Assembly (NCBI GenBank): GCA_030667105.1
Contig: DAOUWN010000024.1
Span: 1-12,853 of the forward strand
From: Deltaproteobacteria bacterium
GTDB taxonomy: Bacteria; Desulfobacterota; Desulfobacteria; C00003060
Reading direction: 5' to 3'
DNA length: 12,853 bases
Notes under the pieces: generated by a model
Database searches by the model: none
The model's input: only the letters and a program-made list of their open reading frames with translations
What the model was told of the DNA's origin: nothing
Program-made: the position numbers and the translations under genes
In this document: one piece after another, positions 1-6,313 of the stretch
How the letters are laid out: the number at the start of each line of letters is the position of its first letter
How positions within the stretch are numbered: position 1 is the first letter of the stretch

Positions 1-891
1 GATATGGACAGCATGATAGCATCCGGAAATTCCTTTCTTCCTGAAATCAATGAGGGCCTCTACGACAAGTATTTTGGAAAAACAAAAAATAAGAAATTGA
101 TGGAACAGGTCCACAAGGAAACGCAAAAAATCCTCAAGAATATTTTCAACGACATTCTCGTCGCCAACACCTTTTCCTCAGATTACGGAAACAAGCTGGA
201 AGAATACTCCCGGCAATTGACCGATGCCAGGCATCTGTCGGAAACCCAACACATCATTAGAAATCTGATAAAGGATACGAGCAAGATGGCAGAGTCAAGT
301 CGTAGTCTGCAAGAAGGGCTGGAAAAGGCAATCTCGCAAGCTGAAAGCTTGAGGCAAGATCTCGAAAAGTCGGAAAGAGAGGCAAGGATCGACTCCCTTA
401 CTGGCCTGCACAACCGCAAGGCCCTTGATGACAAGCTAACGGAGATTTATGACAAATATACAAAAGATGGCGTCCCCTTCTCAGTCATAATGTTGGATAT
501 TGATTTCTTCAAGAGCTTTAATGACAAATACGGTCATAAAATCGGTGATGAGGCCTTGGAAATTGTAGGCTCCTTATTGCGTGAGTACCTGAAGGGCATG
601 GATTTTCCGGCGCGATACGGAGGCGAGGAGTTTATTGTTCTCCTTCCAACGACTTCACTTGAAAATGCATGTGTGGTGGCAGAACAGATAAGAAAACTCA
701 TATCACAGAAAAACCTAAAATTTGTTAAGACCGGAAAACGCCTGGGCAACATCAGTGTGAGTCTGGGAGTGGCAGAGATAACAGCAGGAGACACCACTGA
801 TTCCTTAGTAGAAAGGGCAGACAAGGCGCTTTATCTGGCAAAGGATTCCGGCAGGAATAATGTGAAATCTGAAAGGGATCTGCAGCCGTGA
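1..891 (+). CDS. GGDEF-domain diguanylate cyclase (5' end probably outside the window)
   Basis: Predicted to make cyclic-di-GMP from two GTP. The first in-frame ATG is at base 4, but the frame is open to base 1, so the true start probably lies upstream; numbering here is from that ATG (295 residues). Residues about 60-125 look like a helical/coiled-coil linker, followed by the GGDEF domain at about 128-290. It opens with DSLTGLHNR (130-138), has the metal-binding MLDIDFF stretch (Asp165, Asp167) and a complete active-site motif RYGGEEF (GGEEF at 206-210), so it should be catalytic. At the usual inhibitory-site position, five residues before the motif, it reads KGMD (197-200) rather than RxxD, so product inhibition may be weak or lost. 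No membrane segment is visible in the part present, so it is probably cytoplasmic. It ends 29 bases from the convergent methyltransferase gene. The domain call is very sure; the input signal is unknown. Confidence 0.93.
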   Translation, partial: DMDSMIASGNSFLPEINEGLYDKYFGKTKNKKLMEQVHKETQKILKNIFNDILVANTFSSDYGNKLEEYSRQLTDARHLSETQHIIRNLIKDTSKMAESSRSLQEGLEKAISQAESLRQDLEKSEREARIDSLTGLHNRKALDDKLTEIYDKYTKDGVPFSVIMLDIDFFKSFNDKYGHKIGDEALEIVGSLLREYLKGMDFPARYGGEEFIVLLPTTSLENACVVAEQIRKLISQKNLKFVKTGKRLGNISVSLGVAEITAGDTTDSLVERADKALYLAKDSGRNNVKSERDLQP

Positions 892-920
892 TTGGCTAAG
901 AGTTTGCCCTCCCTGGGCGC

Positions 921-1667
921 CTACGGCTTCACCCCAATGTGCAGATGGGTTATTCCAAGGGTGAGCCGGTATTTTTCCACTTGTTTCAGCCCGGCTTTTT
1001 CCATTAATCCGGCCAGGGCGTCAGGGGTGGGAAAATTCATGATCGAGTCTCCCAGATAGTAATAGGCGCTCGGGTTGGGGGAAAAGGCGGCCAGGCGAGG
1101 CAACATCCGGTTCAGATAGACACGATAAGCCTTTTGAAAGGGCCTGTTCCCAGGAAGCGTCATCTCCAGCACCATTACCTGGCCGCCCGGCACAATTACG
1201 CGAAGCATCTCCTCAAGCGCACCGATTTTGTCGGGGATATTCCGGAGGCCAAAGGAGATTGCGGCAACGTCAAAAGAGCTTTCAGCAAAGGGAAGGTCCA
1301 GTGCATCGCCACGCATTACCTGCACCCTGTCTGCCAGACGCCACTTGCGTATTTTTGTGCGGGCACGATCCATCATCTCCTTGACAAAATCGAGCCCTAT
1401 TATTCTTGTGCCAAGGTATCCGCGGGCCACATCGATAGCCAGGTCGGCCGTGCCAGTGGCCACATCTAACATCCTGTAAGTCTCAAAAAAGCGCATTTTC
1501 CCCACTGCAAAACGACGCCAGGCAATATCCCGTCTAAGACTCAGGAAATGATTCAAGAAATCGTACTTTCGCGTAATGGTGGCAAAGATCTCTTTGACCA
1601 TCTCAATACGCTCCAAGTCCGTCACTTCAGTGACACGGGGGTATTTATCCCTCATCCGTTTTTCCAT
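921..1667 (-). CDS. ubiE/menG: UbiE/MenG-family demethylmenaquinone methyltransferase
   Basis: A class I SAM-dependent C-methyltransferase of the UbiE/MenG/COQ5 family, which methylates the quinone ring late in menaquinone (or ubiquinone) synthesis. About 248 residues, the normal family length. The N-terminal segment KEIFATITRKYDFLNHFLSL..DIAWRR is typical of UbiE. SAM-binding motif I is DVATGTADLAI (Asp68 onward), followed by the GLDF..MM motif, and SFGLRN lies in the middle of the protein as in the family. Three starts are possible: TTG at 1673, ATG at 1667 and ATG at 1655. None has a strong ribosome site; the 1655 start has GGAAAA seven bases upstream. It is the last gene of a four-gene minus-strand operon, separated from the hydrolase gene by a segment holding two hairpins. 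In an anaerobe of this kind the substrate would be demethylmenaquinone (inference). Confidence 0.93.
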   Translation of the reverse strand: MEKRMRDKYPRVTEVTDLERIEMVKEIFATITRKYDFLNHFLSLRRDIAWRRFAVGKMRFFETYRMLDVATGTADLAIDVARGYLGTRIIGLDFVKEMMDRARTKIRKWRLADRVQVMRGDALDLPFAESSFDVAAISFGLRNIPDKIGALEEMLRVIVPGGQVMVLEMTLPGNRPFQKAYRVYLNRMLPRLAAFSPNPSAYYYLGDSIMNFPTPDALAGLMEKAGLKQVEKYRLTLGITHLHIGVKP

Positions 1668-1687
1668 TTGCAAAACGTGTTTCTCAA

Positions 1688-1728
1688 GCGGCGAAGCCGC
1701 GTCATATGAAATCGTGCAACGATTTCAT
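1688..1728 (-). repeat. Two adjacent hairpins between the hydrolase and methyltransferase genes
   Basis: Two inverted repeats lie side by side. The first has 5-bp arms GCGGC/GCCGC (1688-1692 and 1696-1700) around GAA. The second has perfect 10-bp arms ATGAAATCGT/ACGATTTCAT (1706-1715 and 1719-1728) around GCA, and it includes the stop codon of the upstream hydrolase gene (1725-1727). No T-run follows on the minus strand, so this is not a classic intrinsic terminator. It may be an RNA processing or stability element, or a small repetitive extragenic palindrome. Confidence 0.6.
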
Positions 1729-2489
1729 AACCGGATCTCCATCATATCCTCAGCCAGCACAAGCGGGCCTTCGTACGTTCTCCGGCACTGGGCGAAGATA
1801 TCCGCTGTGTCGCATTCAGGGTAAAAGTGGGTGAGGACGAGCTTTTTTACACCGGCCCGGGTGGCAATCTGACCGGCCAGAGACGGCGTAAGATGGCCCG
1901 GCACCTTTATTTCATCCGGAAGAGCAGACTCACAAATCAACACATCGGCTTCCGCGGCCAGGATTGCAAGGTTTTCACATACATCAGTATCACCCGAGTA
2001 GACAACAGAAGCGCCGTTTGGCGCGGTAATGCGGTAGGCCAGGCTTTGTTCCGTGTGATTCATTGGAAGGCTGTCTACATCGAACACGCTGCAATCGAGG
2101 TGATCACGGTCATTGTTGTCAAGCTCAGCAAGGTTCATGATACCTGGCGCCAGTTCAATCCACTGGCCGTAGGCTAGTTTCAACTTTTCATAAAAGTCCG
2201 CAAATCCCTTGGCAGCCACGATGGTAAAGGGTTTTCGTCTTCTGTAGCTTTCCGGGTATTTTGTGGCAAATAAGAAGGGCACCAGTTCACCGGAATGATC
2301 CGGATGAAGGTGGCTGTAAAAAACGTAGGAAATCTCATTAATGGTGACGCCGGCCTCAAGAAGCCGCCGCATGGTGCCTGCGCCCGAATCAAAGAGTAGC
2401 AAGGTTGTGTCTACTTGAATCAATACCGAGCAACTGCTCCGCTTTAAAGATGGAACACATGTTCCTGAGCCGAGTATAGTAATCTTCAT
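1725..2489 (-). CDS. Metallo-beta-lactamase-fold hydrolase (ribonuclease Z-like)
   Basis: 254 residues of the ElaC/RNase Z-like branch of the metallo-beta-lactamase fold, a two-metal hydrolase. It begins MKITILGSGTCVPS, a typical first strand for this branch. The metal ligands are visible: HLHPDH (His60, His62, Asp64, His65), His145 in NHTEQS, Asp167 in YSGDTD, and His221 in LTHFYPE. Start choice: ATG at 2489 has GGGGAG eight to ten bases upstream and matches the family N-terminus. An ATG at 2543 also has a good ribosome site and would add 18 residues not expected for the family. It lacks an obvious RNase Z exosite arm, so tRNA 3' processing cannot be asserted; the substrate may be another phosphodiester or ester. 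Third gene of the minus-strand operon. Confidence 0.88.
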   Translation of the reverse strand: MKITILGSGTCVPSLKRSSCSVLIQVDTTLLLFDSGAGTMRRLLEAGVTINEISYVFYSHLHPDHSGELVPFLFATKYPESYRRRKPFTIVAAKGFADFYEKLKLAYGQWIELAPGIMNLAELDNNDRDHLDCSVFDVDSLPMNHTEQSLAYRITAPNGASVVYSGDTDVCENLAILAAEADVLICESALPDEIKVPGHLTPSLAGQIATRAGVKKLVLTHFYPECDTADIFAQCRRTYEGPLVLAEDMMEIRL

Positions 2490-2497
2490 TTTCAACT

Positions 2498-2560
2498 CCC
2501 CTTCAACCCAACTTCTCAAAAAGTCCGGGCTGTACGGTTGCATTAAGCGCCCCTTCAACC
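2498..2560 (-). promoter_or_regulatory. Duplicated ribosome-site segment before the hydrolase gene
   Basis: The 11-mer GGTTGAAGGGG (minus strand) occurs twice, at 2560-2550 and 2508-2498. Each copy stands at Shine-Dalgarno distance from an in-frame ATG: six bases before the one at 2543 and at a usable distance before the one at 2489. The second is preferred because MKITILGSG is the canonical family start. Confidence 0.45.
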
Positions 2561-3193
2561 TTACGCCAAATCCCTGGCCAAGGCGATCACCTTGTACACT
2601 ACCGCGCCGGCCAGGTAAGCAATGTCCTCGGTGGGAAGGTAGGAACTCACGGATGTATCAAAATAGATATTGCCTTCAGGCGGAAACTCCTCGTCTCCCT
2701 TCCAGAGAGAAAGGACAACCGGCACACGGGGCAGGGCAAAAACCTTCAAGGCCCTGTCTCCGGGTGAAGCCACTATCCGGCCTATCCGCCCGGACACACT
2801 TTGCAGGACATCCGGTGTTTTCCCGAAGAATTCTCTCAGGGGTATGATGGCGCGTTTTACAAAGGACGGGTAATAAAAAGAACCAGACGGGACTTCGCGA
2901 AACGTAACCCATCTGTCTTGAACAGATGCGCCGGTAGCCGTGATCAGATAGTGCAGAATAAGCACCTGATCCGGTATCTTTAGCGGATTGGCATTTTCAT
3001 CTAAGGAGATCGTCTCGCCGCACACAGTAAGATCATATGTGTGCCCCAGATATAGGACGGACGCTCGTTTTTTTTCAGCCGAAACTCTTTCAAGTGAAAG
3101 CCCGGCTTTCGTGCAGCACACATCTATGTCAAGTCGCGCCAGAGCGTCGAGGGCCAATGCCCGTGCTGCTTCATAATCATCCTGTGTTGGCAT
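2561..3193 (-). CDS. DUF3786 domain protein
   Basis: A 210-residue soluble protein recognised as DUF3786 from its C-terminal signature: ALPRVPVVLSLWKGDEEFPP, then NIYFDTSVSSYLPTEDIAYLAG (about 165-200). This family is common in Desulfobacterota and other anaerobes; its biochemical role is not established, and none is claimed here. Two cysteines (DVCC) lie near residues 24-26. Start: ATG at 3193 begins MPTQDDYEAARALAL and has AAGGA eight bases upstream; the open frame extends a further 48 codons but only antisense-like sequence of the neighbouring gene lies there. The start overlaps the last 17 bases of the upstream TIGR01777 gene, so the two are probably translationally coupled. Second gene of the operon. 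Confidence 0.85.
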   Translation of the reverse strand: MPTQDDYEAARALALDALARLDIDVCCTKAGLSLERVSAEKKRASVLYLGHTYDLTVCGETISLDENANPLKIPDQVLILHYLITATGASVQDRWVTFREVPSGSFYYPSFVKRAIIPLREFFGKTPDVLQSVSGRIGRIVASPGDRALKVFALPRVPVVLSLWKGDEEFPPEGNIYFDTSVSSYLPTEDIAYLAGAVVYKVIALARDLA

Positions 3194-4115
3194 GTTTTGG
3201 TTCCTTTTTCCCACCAGCGCCCACAATCTCTTCAAGGGCCTCAATGATGTCCGGATAGCGAAAATCGAAGCCATGCCTGGCCAGTTTTGCCGGGATGGCC
3301 TTCTGGCCCTCAAGAAGGATAGATCCGAATTCTCCAAGCGCTAGGCGCAGCGTGAATGCAGGCGTCTTCAAAAAGGACGGCCTCGACAGGACCTTTCCCA
3401 AAGACTCGGCCAAATCCTTGTTGCGGACAGGATTTGGTGAGCAAAAGTTAACCGGGCCGCGGATATCCTCATTGTCAAGAACAAACAAAAAAGCGTTCAA
3501 AAGGTCTTCCATGTGAATCCAGGCAAACCACTGGTTGCCGCTTCCAAGCGGACCTCCCACAAATTTCTTGAACGCAGGGATCATTTGTCCAAGTGCGCCC
3601 CCGGTTTTCCCCAGGACAACACCTAATCGGGTAATAACTACTCGAACATCCTTGCCGGCCGCCTTTGTTGCTTCACCTTCCCAATCCACGCAGAGCCTGG
3701 CCAGAAAATCATCTCCGGGCAGGTCTTCCTCTGTCAGCTCCTCGTCACCATGGAAACCGTAGTATCCCACTGCTGATGCGCTGCAAAGGACCGTCCCCTT
3801 TCCTTCGGACAAGGCCTCCACCACGTTTCGTGTGGTCAGAACCCGCGTATCATAGATGAGCTTTTTGCTCTTATCGTTCCATCGTCTGAAGATCGAAGCG
3901 CCGGCTAGATTGATCACAGCGTCCTGACGGGCCACATCCTCTTGCCACGAGCCTTTGACCGTGGTATCTGCAGGCACGTATTTGACTTTCCGGGGCATAT
4001 GGGTCTCGGGCTGCGGGGAGCGGCCCACAACCGTGACCTGGTGCCCCATTTGCAGAAATCGGATGGACAGTTGTGTGCCCACAAACCCGAGACCGCCCGT
4101 GATAAGGACCCTCAT
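3177..4115 (-). CDS. TIGR01777-family NAD(P)-binding epimerase (YfcH-like)
   Basis: A 312-residue extended short-chain dehydrogenase/epimerase of the TIGR01777 (YfcH/SulA-like) family. The Rossmann motif is at the N-terminus, MRVLITGGLGFVG (GGLGFVG at 7-13). It is followed by VINLAGASI..RRW, the family's SASAVGYYG active-site region, the RLGVVLG strand, and the WIHMEDL and C-terminal KLARHGFDFRYPDIIEAL stretches typical of TIGR01777. The length fits the family. Start: ATG 4115 follows a strong AGGAGG site six bases upstream; in-frame codons beyond it have no such support. It is first in the minus-strand operon and divergent from the VanZ-like gene. The substrate is not known for most family members. 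Confidence 0.93.
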   Translation of the reverse strand: MRVLITGGLGFVGTQLSIRFLQMGHQVTVVGRSPQPETHMPRKVKYVPADTTVKGSWQEDVARQDAVINLAGASIFRRWNDKSKKLIYDTRVLTTRNVVEALSEGKGTVLCSASAVGYYGFHGDEELTEEDLPGDDFLARLCVDWEGEATKAAGKDVRVVITRLGVVLGKTGGALGQMIPAFKKFVGGPLGSGNQWFAWIHMEDLLNAFLFVLDNEDIRGPVNFCSPNPVRNKDLAESLGKVLSRPSFLKTPAFTLRLALGEFGSILLEGQKAIPAKLARHGFDFRYPDIIEALEEIVGAGGKKEPKHANTG

Positions 4116-4172
4116 CGCTACCTCCTGCCATTGATCTTTTTCTATCTTTGCGCTAAATTTGCTTTTCGTCAA
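4116..4172 (-). promoter_or_regulatory. Candidate sigma-70 promoter for the minus-strand operon
   Basis: Reading the minus strand, TTGACG (4172-4167) is followed after 17 bases by AAAGAT (4149-4144), a good -35 and weak -10, in the intergenic region before the TIGR01777 gene. The AGGAGG ribosome site follows near 4122-4127. Supported by position and partial consensus only. Confidence 0.35.
4131..4159 (+). promoter_or_regulatory. Candidate sigma-70 promoter for the VanZ-like gene
   Basis: TTGATC (4131-4136), a 17-base spacer and TAAATT (4154-4159) give four of six matches in each box, about 21 bases before the ATG at 4180. It overlaps the candidate promoter on the other strand, so the two directions may compete. 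Confidence 0.35.
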
Positions 4173-4179
4173 GGGGCCT

Positions 4180-4620
4180 ATGAATATGAAATCGCGCAGC
4201 GCTTCTGGCTATGGGAATATCATGAGAAAGACGCCAACTCGTCATTTTTTCTATTACTGGTTTCCTGTGCTCTTTTACTGCCTCATTATTTTCGTCCAAT
4301 CTTCATATCGCGCTCCGGAAAAAGCCCCGGACCTGCCTTGCATGGACAAACTTCTTCATTTTGCCGGCTATGCTTTGCTGGGAATACTGTTTTTGAGGGG
4401 TTTTCGGAGTTCAACGTTAAAGAACAACAATGGGCTAATAATGGTGGCAAGCATCCTTTTGACTGGAATCTACGGGGCAAGCGATGAGTTACATCAGTAT
4501 TTTGTCCCGTACAGATTTGCTGATATTGGGGATATTCTCGCTGACTTTTTGGGTGGACTTTTCGGTGTCTATATCTATCAACTACTTCTGAACAAGTATC
4601 CCAGGCTCGGTCGCATTTGA
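4180..4620 (+). CDS. VanZ-like membrane protein
   Basis: A 146-residue integral membrane protein of the VanZ-like family (PF04892). After a basic N-terminus come three to four hydrophobic spans: about 24-40 (YYWFPVLFYCLIIFVQSS), 57-73 (HFAGYALLGILFLRG), 84-101, and 119-137. The diagnostic family motifs are present: DKLLHFAGYALLG and SDELHQYFVPYRFADIGDILADFLGG. VanZ proper gives low-level teicoplanin resistance, but most chromosomal homologues have unknown function, so resistance should not be inferred. The start is uncertain: ATG 4180, ATG 4186 (AAGGGG nine bases before it) and ATG 4222 are all possible. The stop lies three bases from the left end of a short inverted-repeat element. Confidence 0.87.
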   Translation: MNMKSRSASGYGNIMRKTPTRHFFYYWFPVLFYCLIIFVQSSYRAPEKAPDLPCMDKLLHFAGYALLGILFLRGFRSSTLKNNNGLIMVASILLTGIYGASDELHQYFVPYRFADIGDILADFLGGLFGVYIYQLLLNKYPRLGRI

Positions 4621-4623
4621 GTA

Positions 4624-4804
4624 AGGGCTCGCGCAAGAATAAGTTCGCAGAGTTGGCGCTCAGATTTGGTTCAGATTTGGCCGATCCGATTGAGCAAAAT
4701 CACAGGAATAGCGGGCTATTTCGAGGAGTTTGCGAATGAGGCATCGGTCAAAGATGGGCTGAAGCTGAGATGCCAAAATGTGAAGTTATTTTTGCGCGAG
4801 CCCT
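4624..4804. mobile_element. MITE-like element with 19-bp terminal inverted repeats
   Basis: A 181-bp non-coding segment bounded by AGGGCTCGCGCAAGAATAA (4624-4642) and TTATTTTTGCGCGAGCCCT (4786-4804), inverted repeats matching at 18 of 19 positions, with weaker similarity continuing inward. Inside, TCAGATTTGG occurs twice, 11 bp apart (4660-4669, 4671-4680). There is no room for a transposase. No clear target duplication is visible at the ends. It starts just after the VanZ-like stop codon and ends about 20 bases before the ribosome site of the next gene. Best read as a miniature element mobilised in trans, or a solo remnant of an insertion sequence. Confidence 0.75.
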
Positions 4805-4835
4805 AAGGACCGAGAACCTTTGAAAGGAAGGCCTC

Positions 4836-5342
4836 ATGAACCTGGAACTTATTGAAAACATGGACGCCCCTGAGCTTCGCAAGTACATAGAATTTCTTCT
4901 CTGGCACTACAGGGTGATGGATGCGTTCTGGTTCATCTATGTGGCTGAGCGTTTTGACCAGGCTACTGCGGAAGGTATCAATGAAAAGGTCTGGGGGCGG
5001 GTGGCCGGGATGGCCGCCAAGGACCTGGTGCCCCGCTTTCAGATCCAGGAAAAGGGCCTGAAGGGGTTTGTGAGCGCCCTCAGATACTTTCCCTGGTGCA
5101 TCCTCGTGGGATACGAGATCCTGGAAAAGCCGGATGAGGTAATTATCTCCGTCCCGTCCTGCCCCACTCAGGAGGCCCGGCTCAGACGCGGCCTGGGCGA
5201 GTTTGCGTGCAAGGAAATGCACCGGGGGGAGTTCGAGAGCTTTGCCCGGGAGGTGGACGACCGTATAAAGGTGGAATGCCTGTTTGCCCCGCCAGACCAC
5301 CATCCTGATGACATGTTTTGCAAGTGGCGATTTTGCATTTGA
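4836..5342 (+). CDS. DUF6125-type cytosolic protein
   Basis: A 168-residue soluble protein resembling the DUF6125 family ('cytosolic protein') found in anaerobic bacteria and archaea; the family call is from memory of its pattern. Visible features: a Trp/Phe-rich N-terminal half ([20 protein letters not shown], about 21-40); a middle [14 protein letters not shown]; and a conserved C-terminal third with Cys, Glu-Ala-Arg, [19 protein letters not shown], then [24 protein letters not shown]. The spaced cysteines and histidines could bind metal (inference). The start ATG at 4836 has an excellent AAGGAAGG site. A 185-codon frame on the opposite strand is a shadow. The gene is flanked on both sides by short inverted-repeat elements and may stand alone. 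No function is known. Confidence 0.8.
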   Translation: MNLELIENMDAPELRKYIEFLLWHYRVMDAFWFIYVAERFDQATAEGINEKVWGRVAGMAAKDLVPRFQIQEKGLKGFVSALRYFPWCILVGYEILEKPDEVIISVPSCPTQEARLRRGLGEFACKEMHRGEFESFAREVDDRIKVECLFAPPDHHPDDMFCKWRFCI

Positions 5343-5348
5343 ACTCCC

Positions 5349-5367
5349 GTAACCGTTCACAGGTTAC
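5349..5367 (+). terminator. Weak hairpin after the DUF6125-type gene
   Basis: GTAACC (5349-5354) and GGTTAC (5362-5367) form a 6-bp stem with a 7-base loop, seven bases after the stop codon, followed by a short ATTT. The adjacent element is inserted immediately after it. A weak terminator at best. Confidence 0.3.
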
Positions 5368-5533
5368 ATTTGATGAACTCGTAAAAAGTCAAAAAATGTA
5401 TTTTTTGTCATTCCGGCGAACCCCGGATCGTGGTCCGGGGCAGGCACCGGAATCCAGTATTTTCAGGTAGTTGGAACTAATATGGACTCCGGTTTTCACC
5501 GGAGTGACGACTTTTTACGAGACCATCACATTT
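5366..5533. mobile_element. Palindromic MITE-like element with 6-bp target duplication
   Basis: A 156-bp element (5372-5527) with terminal inverted repeats GATGAACTCGTAAAAAGTC (5372-5390) and GACTTTTTACGAGACCATC (5509-5527), 17 of 19 matching, flanked by direct copies of ACATTT (5366-5371 and 5528-5533) that look like a target-site duplication. Inside are nested palindromes: ATTCCGG/CCGGAAT (5410-5416, 5447-5453) enclosing CCCCGGA/TCCGGGG (5421-5427, 5434-5440), and a second hairpin ACTCCGGT/ACCGGAGT (5486-5493, 5498-5505) with a TTTC loop. It has no coding capacity. The 'ATTCC..GGAAT' palindrome type is known as a dispersed repeat in Desulfobacterota and other bacterial genomes. Confidence 0.85.
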
Positions 5534-5738
5534 ATGCCGTACGGAATTGTTTTGAAAGATGTTCATTCTTTTCAGCAAACCTTCCACAGTCCATCCGGTG
5601 CAAAAATAACTTAGGGCTCCCCCTCGGAATCATTTCGGCATGAATTTTGCGTAAGAGAAGGAAAGCAAAGATATTTGCTCCAAGAAAATCCGCAAGAGCC
5701 TTCTTTGACGAGTGCAACACCCATAGGAGGGAGTTAAA
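5534..5738 (+). other. Leader region before the HAMP/pilin/HD-GYP cluster
   Basis: About 205 non-coding bases between the palindromic element and the HAMP gene. They hold a sigma-54-like site (5636-5651) and, at 5723-5731, the ribosome site AGGAGGGAG seven bases before the ATG. No further strong hairpin or convincing riboswitch fold was found. Confidence 0.5.
5636..5651 (+). promoter_or_regulatory. Candidate sigma-54 (-24/-12) promoter
   Basis: CGGCATGAATTTTGCG keeps the invariant GG, ten bases, then GC spacing of RpoN promoters and the TTGC of the -12 box; the -24 box differs from TGGCACG at two positions. It lies about 88 bases before the ATG at 5739. Pilin and motility genes in this phylum are often RpoN-dependent, which fits, but it rests on one motif match. 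Confidence 0.4.
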
Positions 5739-6308
5739 ATGGGACAAAGGTACAAAAGAAGAAAGTATTTCATTCATCCTTCCAGTCAGCTCAAATATAT
5801 TGCCTTCAGTGTCATACCTGCGCTGCTGATGAGCCTTTATTGCACGTATTCTCTTGTTGAGAGTGGAAAGTTGGTGCTTCGGGCGGCAAAGGAAAAACCC
5901 CTTGTGCCAGTTTACTCCATTAGACAAACGATACTTGCTTTAGAAAAAGAAGGCTACACCAAGGATACAGCAACAAGGGTGACAAGAATGAAGAGTGAAT
6001 TGGAATCTTTGAGAAAAACTTTGGAGGCAGCGTATTCAGATACTCTCACGGAATGGGACAAGACTAAACGGACCATTTTCGTCGTTCTGTTCTGCGTTCT
6101 TGTTCTTGTAGGACTTCTGTCGCTTGTATTTTCTCACAGAATTGCCGGACCTCTTTTCAGAATAAGAAGATGTGTAGATATGCTTGTTGAAGGCAAAGAT
6201 ATGCCGTCCATTCGGCTACGCAAGCGCGATGAATTTAAGGACTTGGCTGCCTCTTTAGACAGACTAAGAATCGTTCTTAAGGACAAGGGGTTGTTGGAAT
6301 CTGAGTAG
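5739..6308 (+). CDS. HAMP-domain membrane protein without output domain
   Basis: A 189-residue inner-membrane protein. The basic N-terminus (GQRYKRRKYFIHPSSQLKY) precedes membrane span 1 (about 20-38). A roughly 70-residue periplasmic helical segment rich in Glu/Lys follows, then span 2 (112-131), then a HAMP-like domain (about 132-182) with the typical IAGPLFRIRR entry and the acidic DEFKDLAASLDRLR second helix. It stops right after HAMP: no kinase, methyl-accepting or cyclase domain. It must therefore signal by partner contact or be a structural accessory. The ribosome site AGGAGGGAG at 5723-5731 fixes the start. Only five bases separate its stop from the pilin start, so the two are probably cotranslated. 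Proteins with this architecture next to pilin genes occur in Desulfobacterota (from general recollection); their role is not established. Confidence 0.82.
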   Translation: MGQRYKRRKYFIHPSSQLKYIAFSVIPALLMSLYCTYSLVESGKLVLRAAKEKPLVPVYSIRQTILALEKEGYTKDTATRVTRMKSELESLRKTLEAAYSDTLTEWDKTKRTIFVVLFCVLVLVGLLSLVFSHRIAGPLFRIRRCVDMLVEGKDMPSIRLRKRDEFKDLAASLDRLRIVLKDKGLLESE

Positions 6309-6313
6309 AAATC

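Noticed and set aside
892..920. GCCC/GGGC hairpin between the GGDEF and ubiE genes as a shared terminator
   Set aside because: Only a 4-bp stem and no T-run on either strand.
4180..4620. Glycopeptide resistance role for the VanZ-like gene
   Set aside because: No vanHAX or regulator genes are nearby, and chromosomal VanZ-like proteins are widespread without a resistance role.
4803..5360. 185-codon frame on the minus strand, longer than the plus-strand gene it covers
   Set aside because: The plus-strand frame has a strong ribosome site and a recognisable conserved C-terminus; the minus frame has no ribosome site and runs into the inverted repeat of the neighbouring element.
5572..5628. Possible cyclic-di-GMP-I (GEMM) riboswitch upstream of the HAMP/pilin/HD-GYP cluster, from GCAAACC and GGTGCAAAA strings
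   Set aside because: The strings resemble two conserved GEMM blocks, but the hairpin that must lie between them is not formed (only about 3 bp pair) and the GACGCAAAGC block is not matched. A covariance-model search would settle it.
5532..5927. 131-codon minus-strand frame over the leader and HAMP gene
   Set aside because: It overlaps the well-supported HAMP gene and has no recognisable domain or ribosome site.
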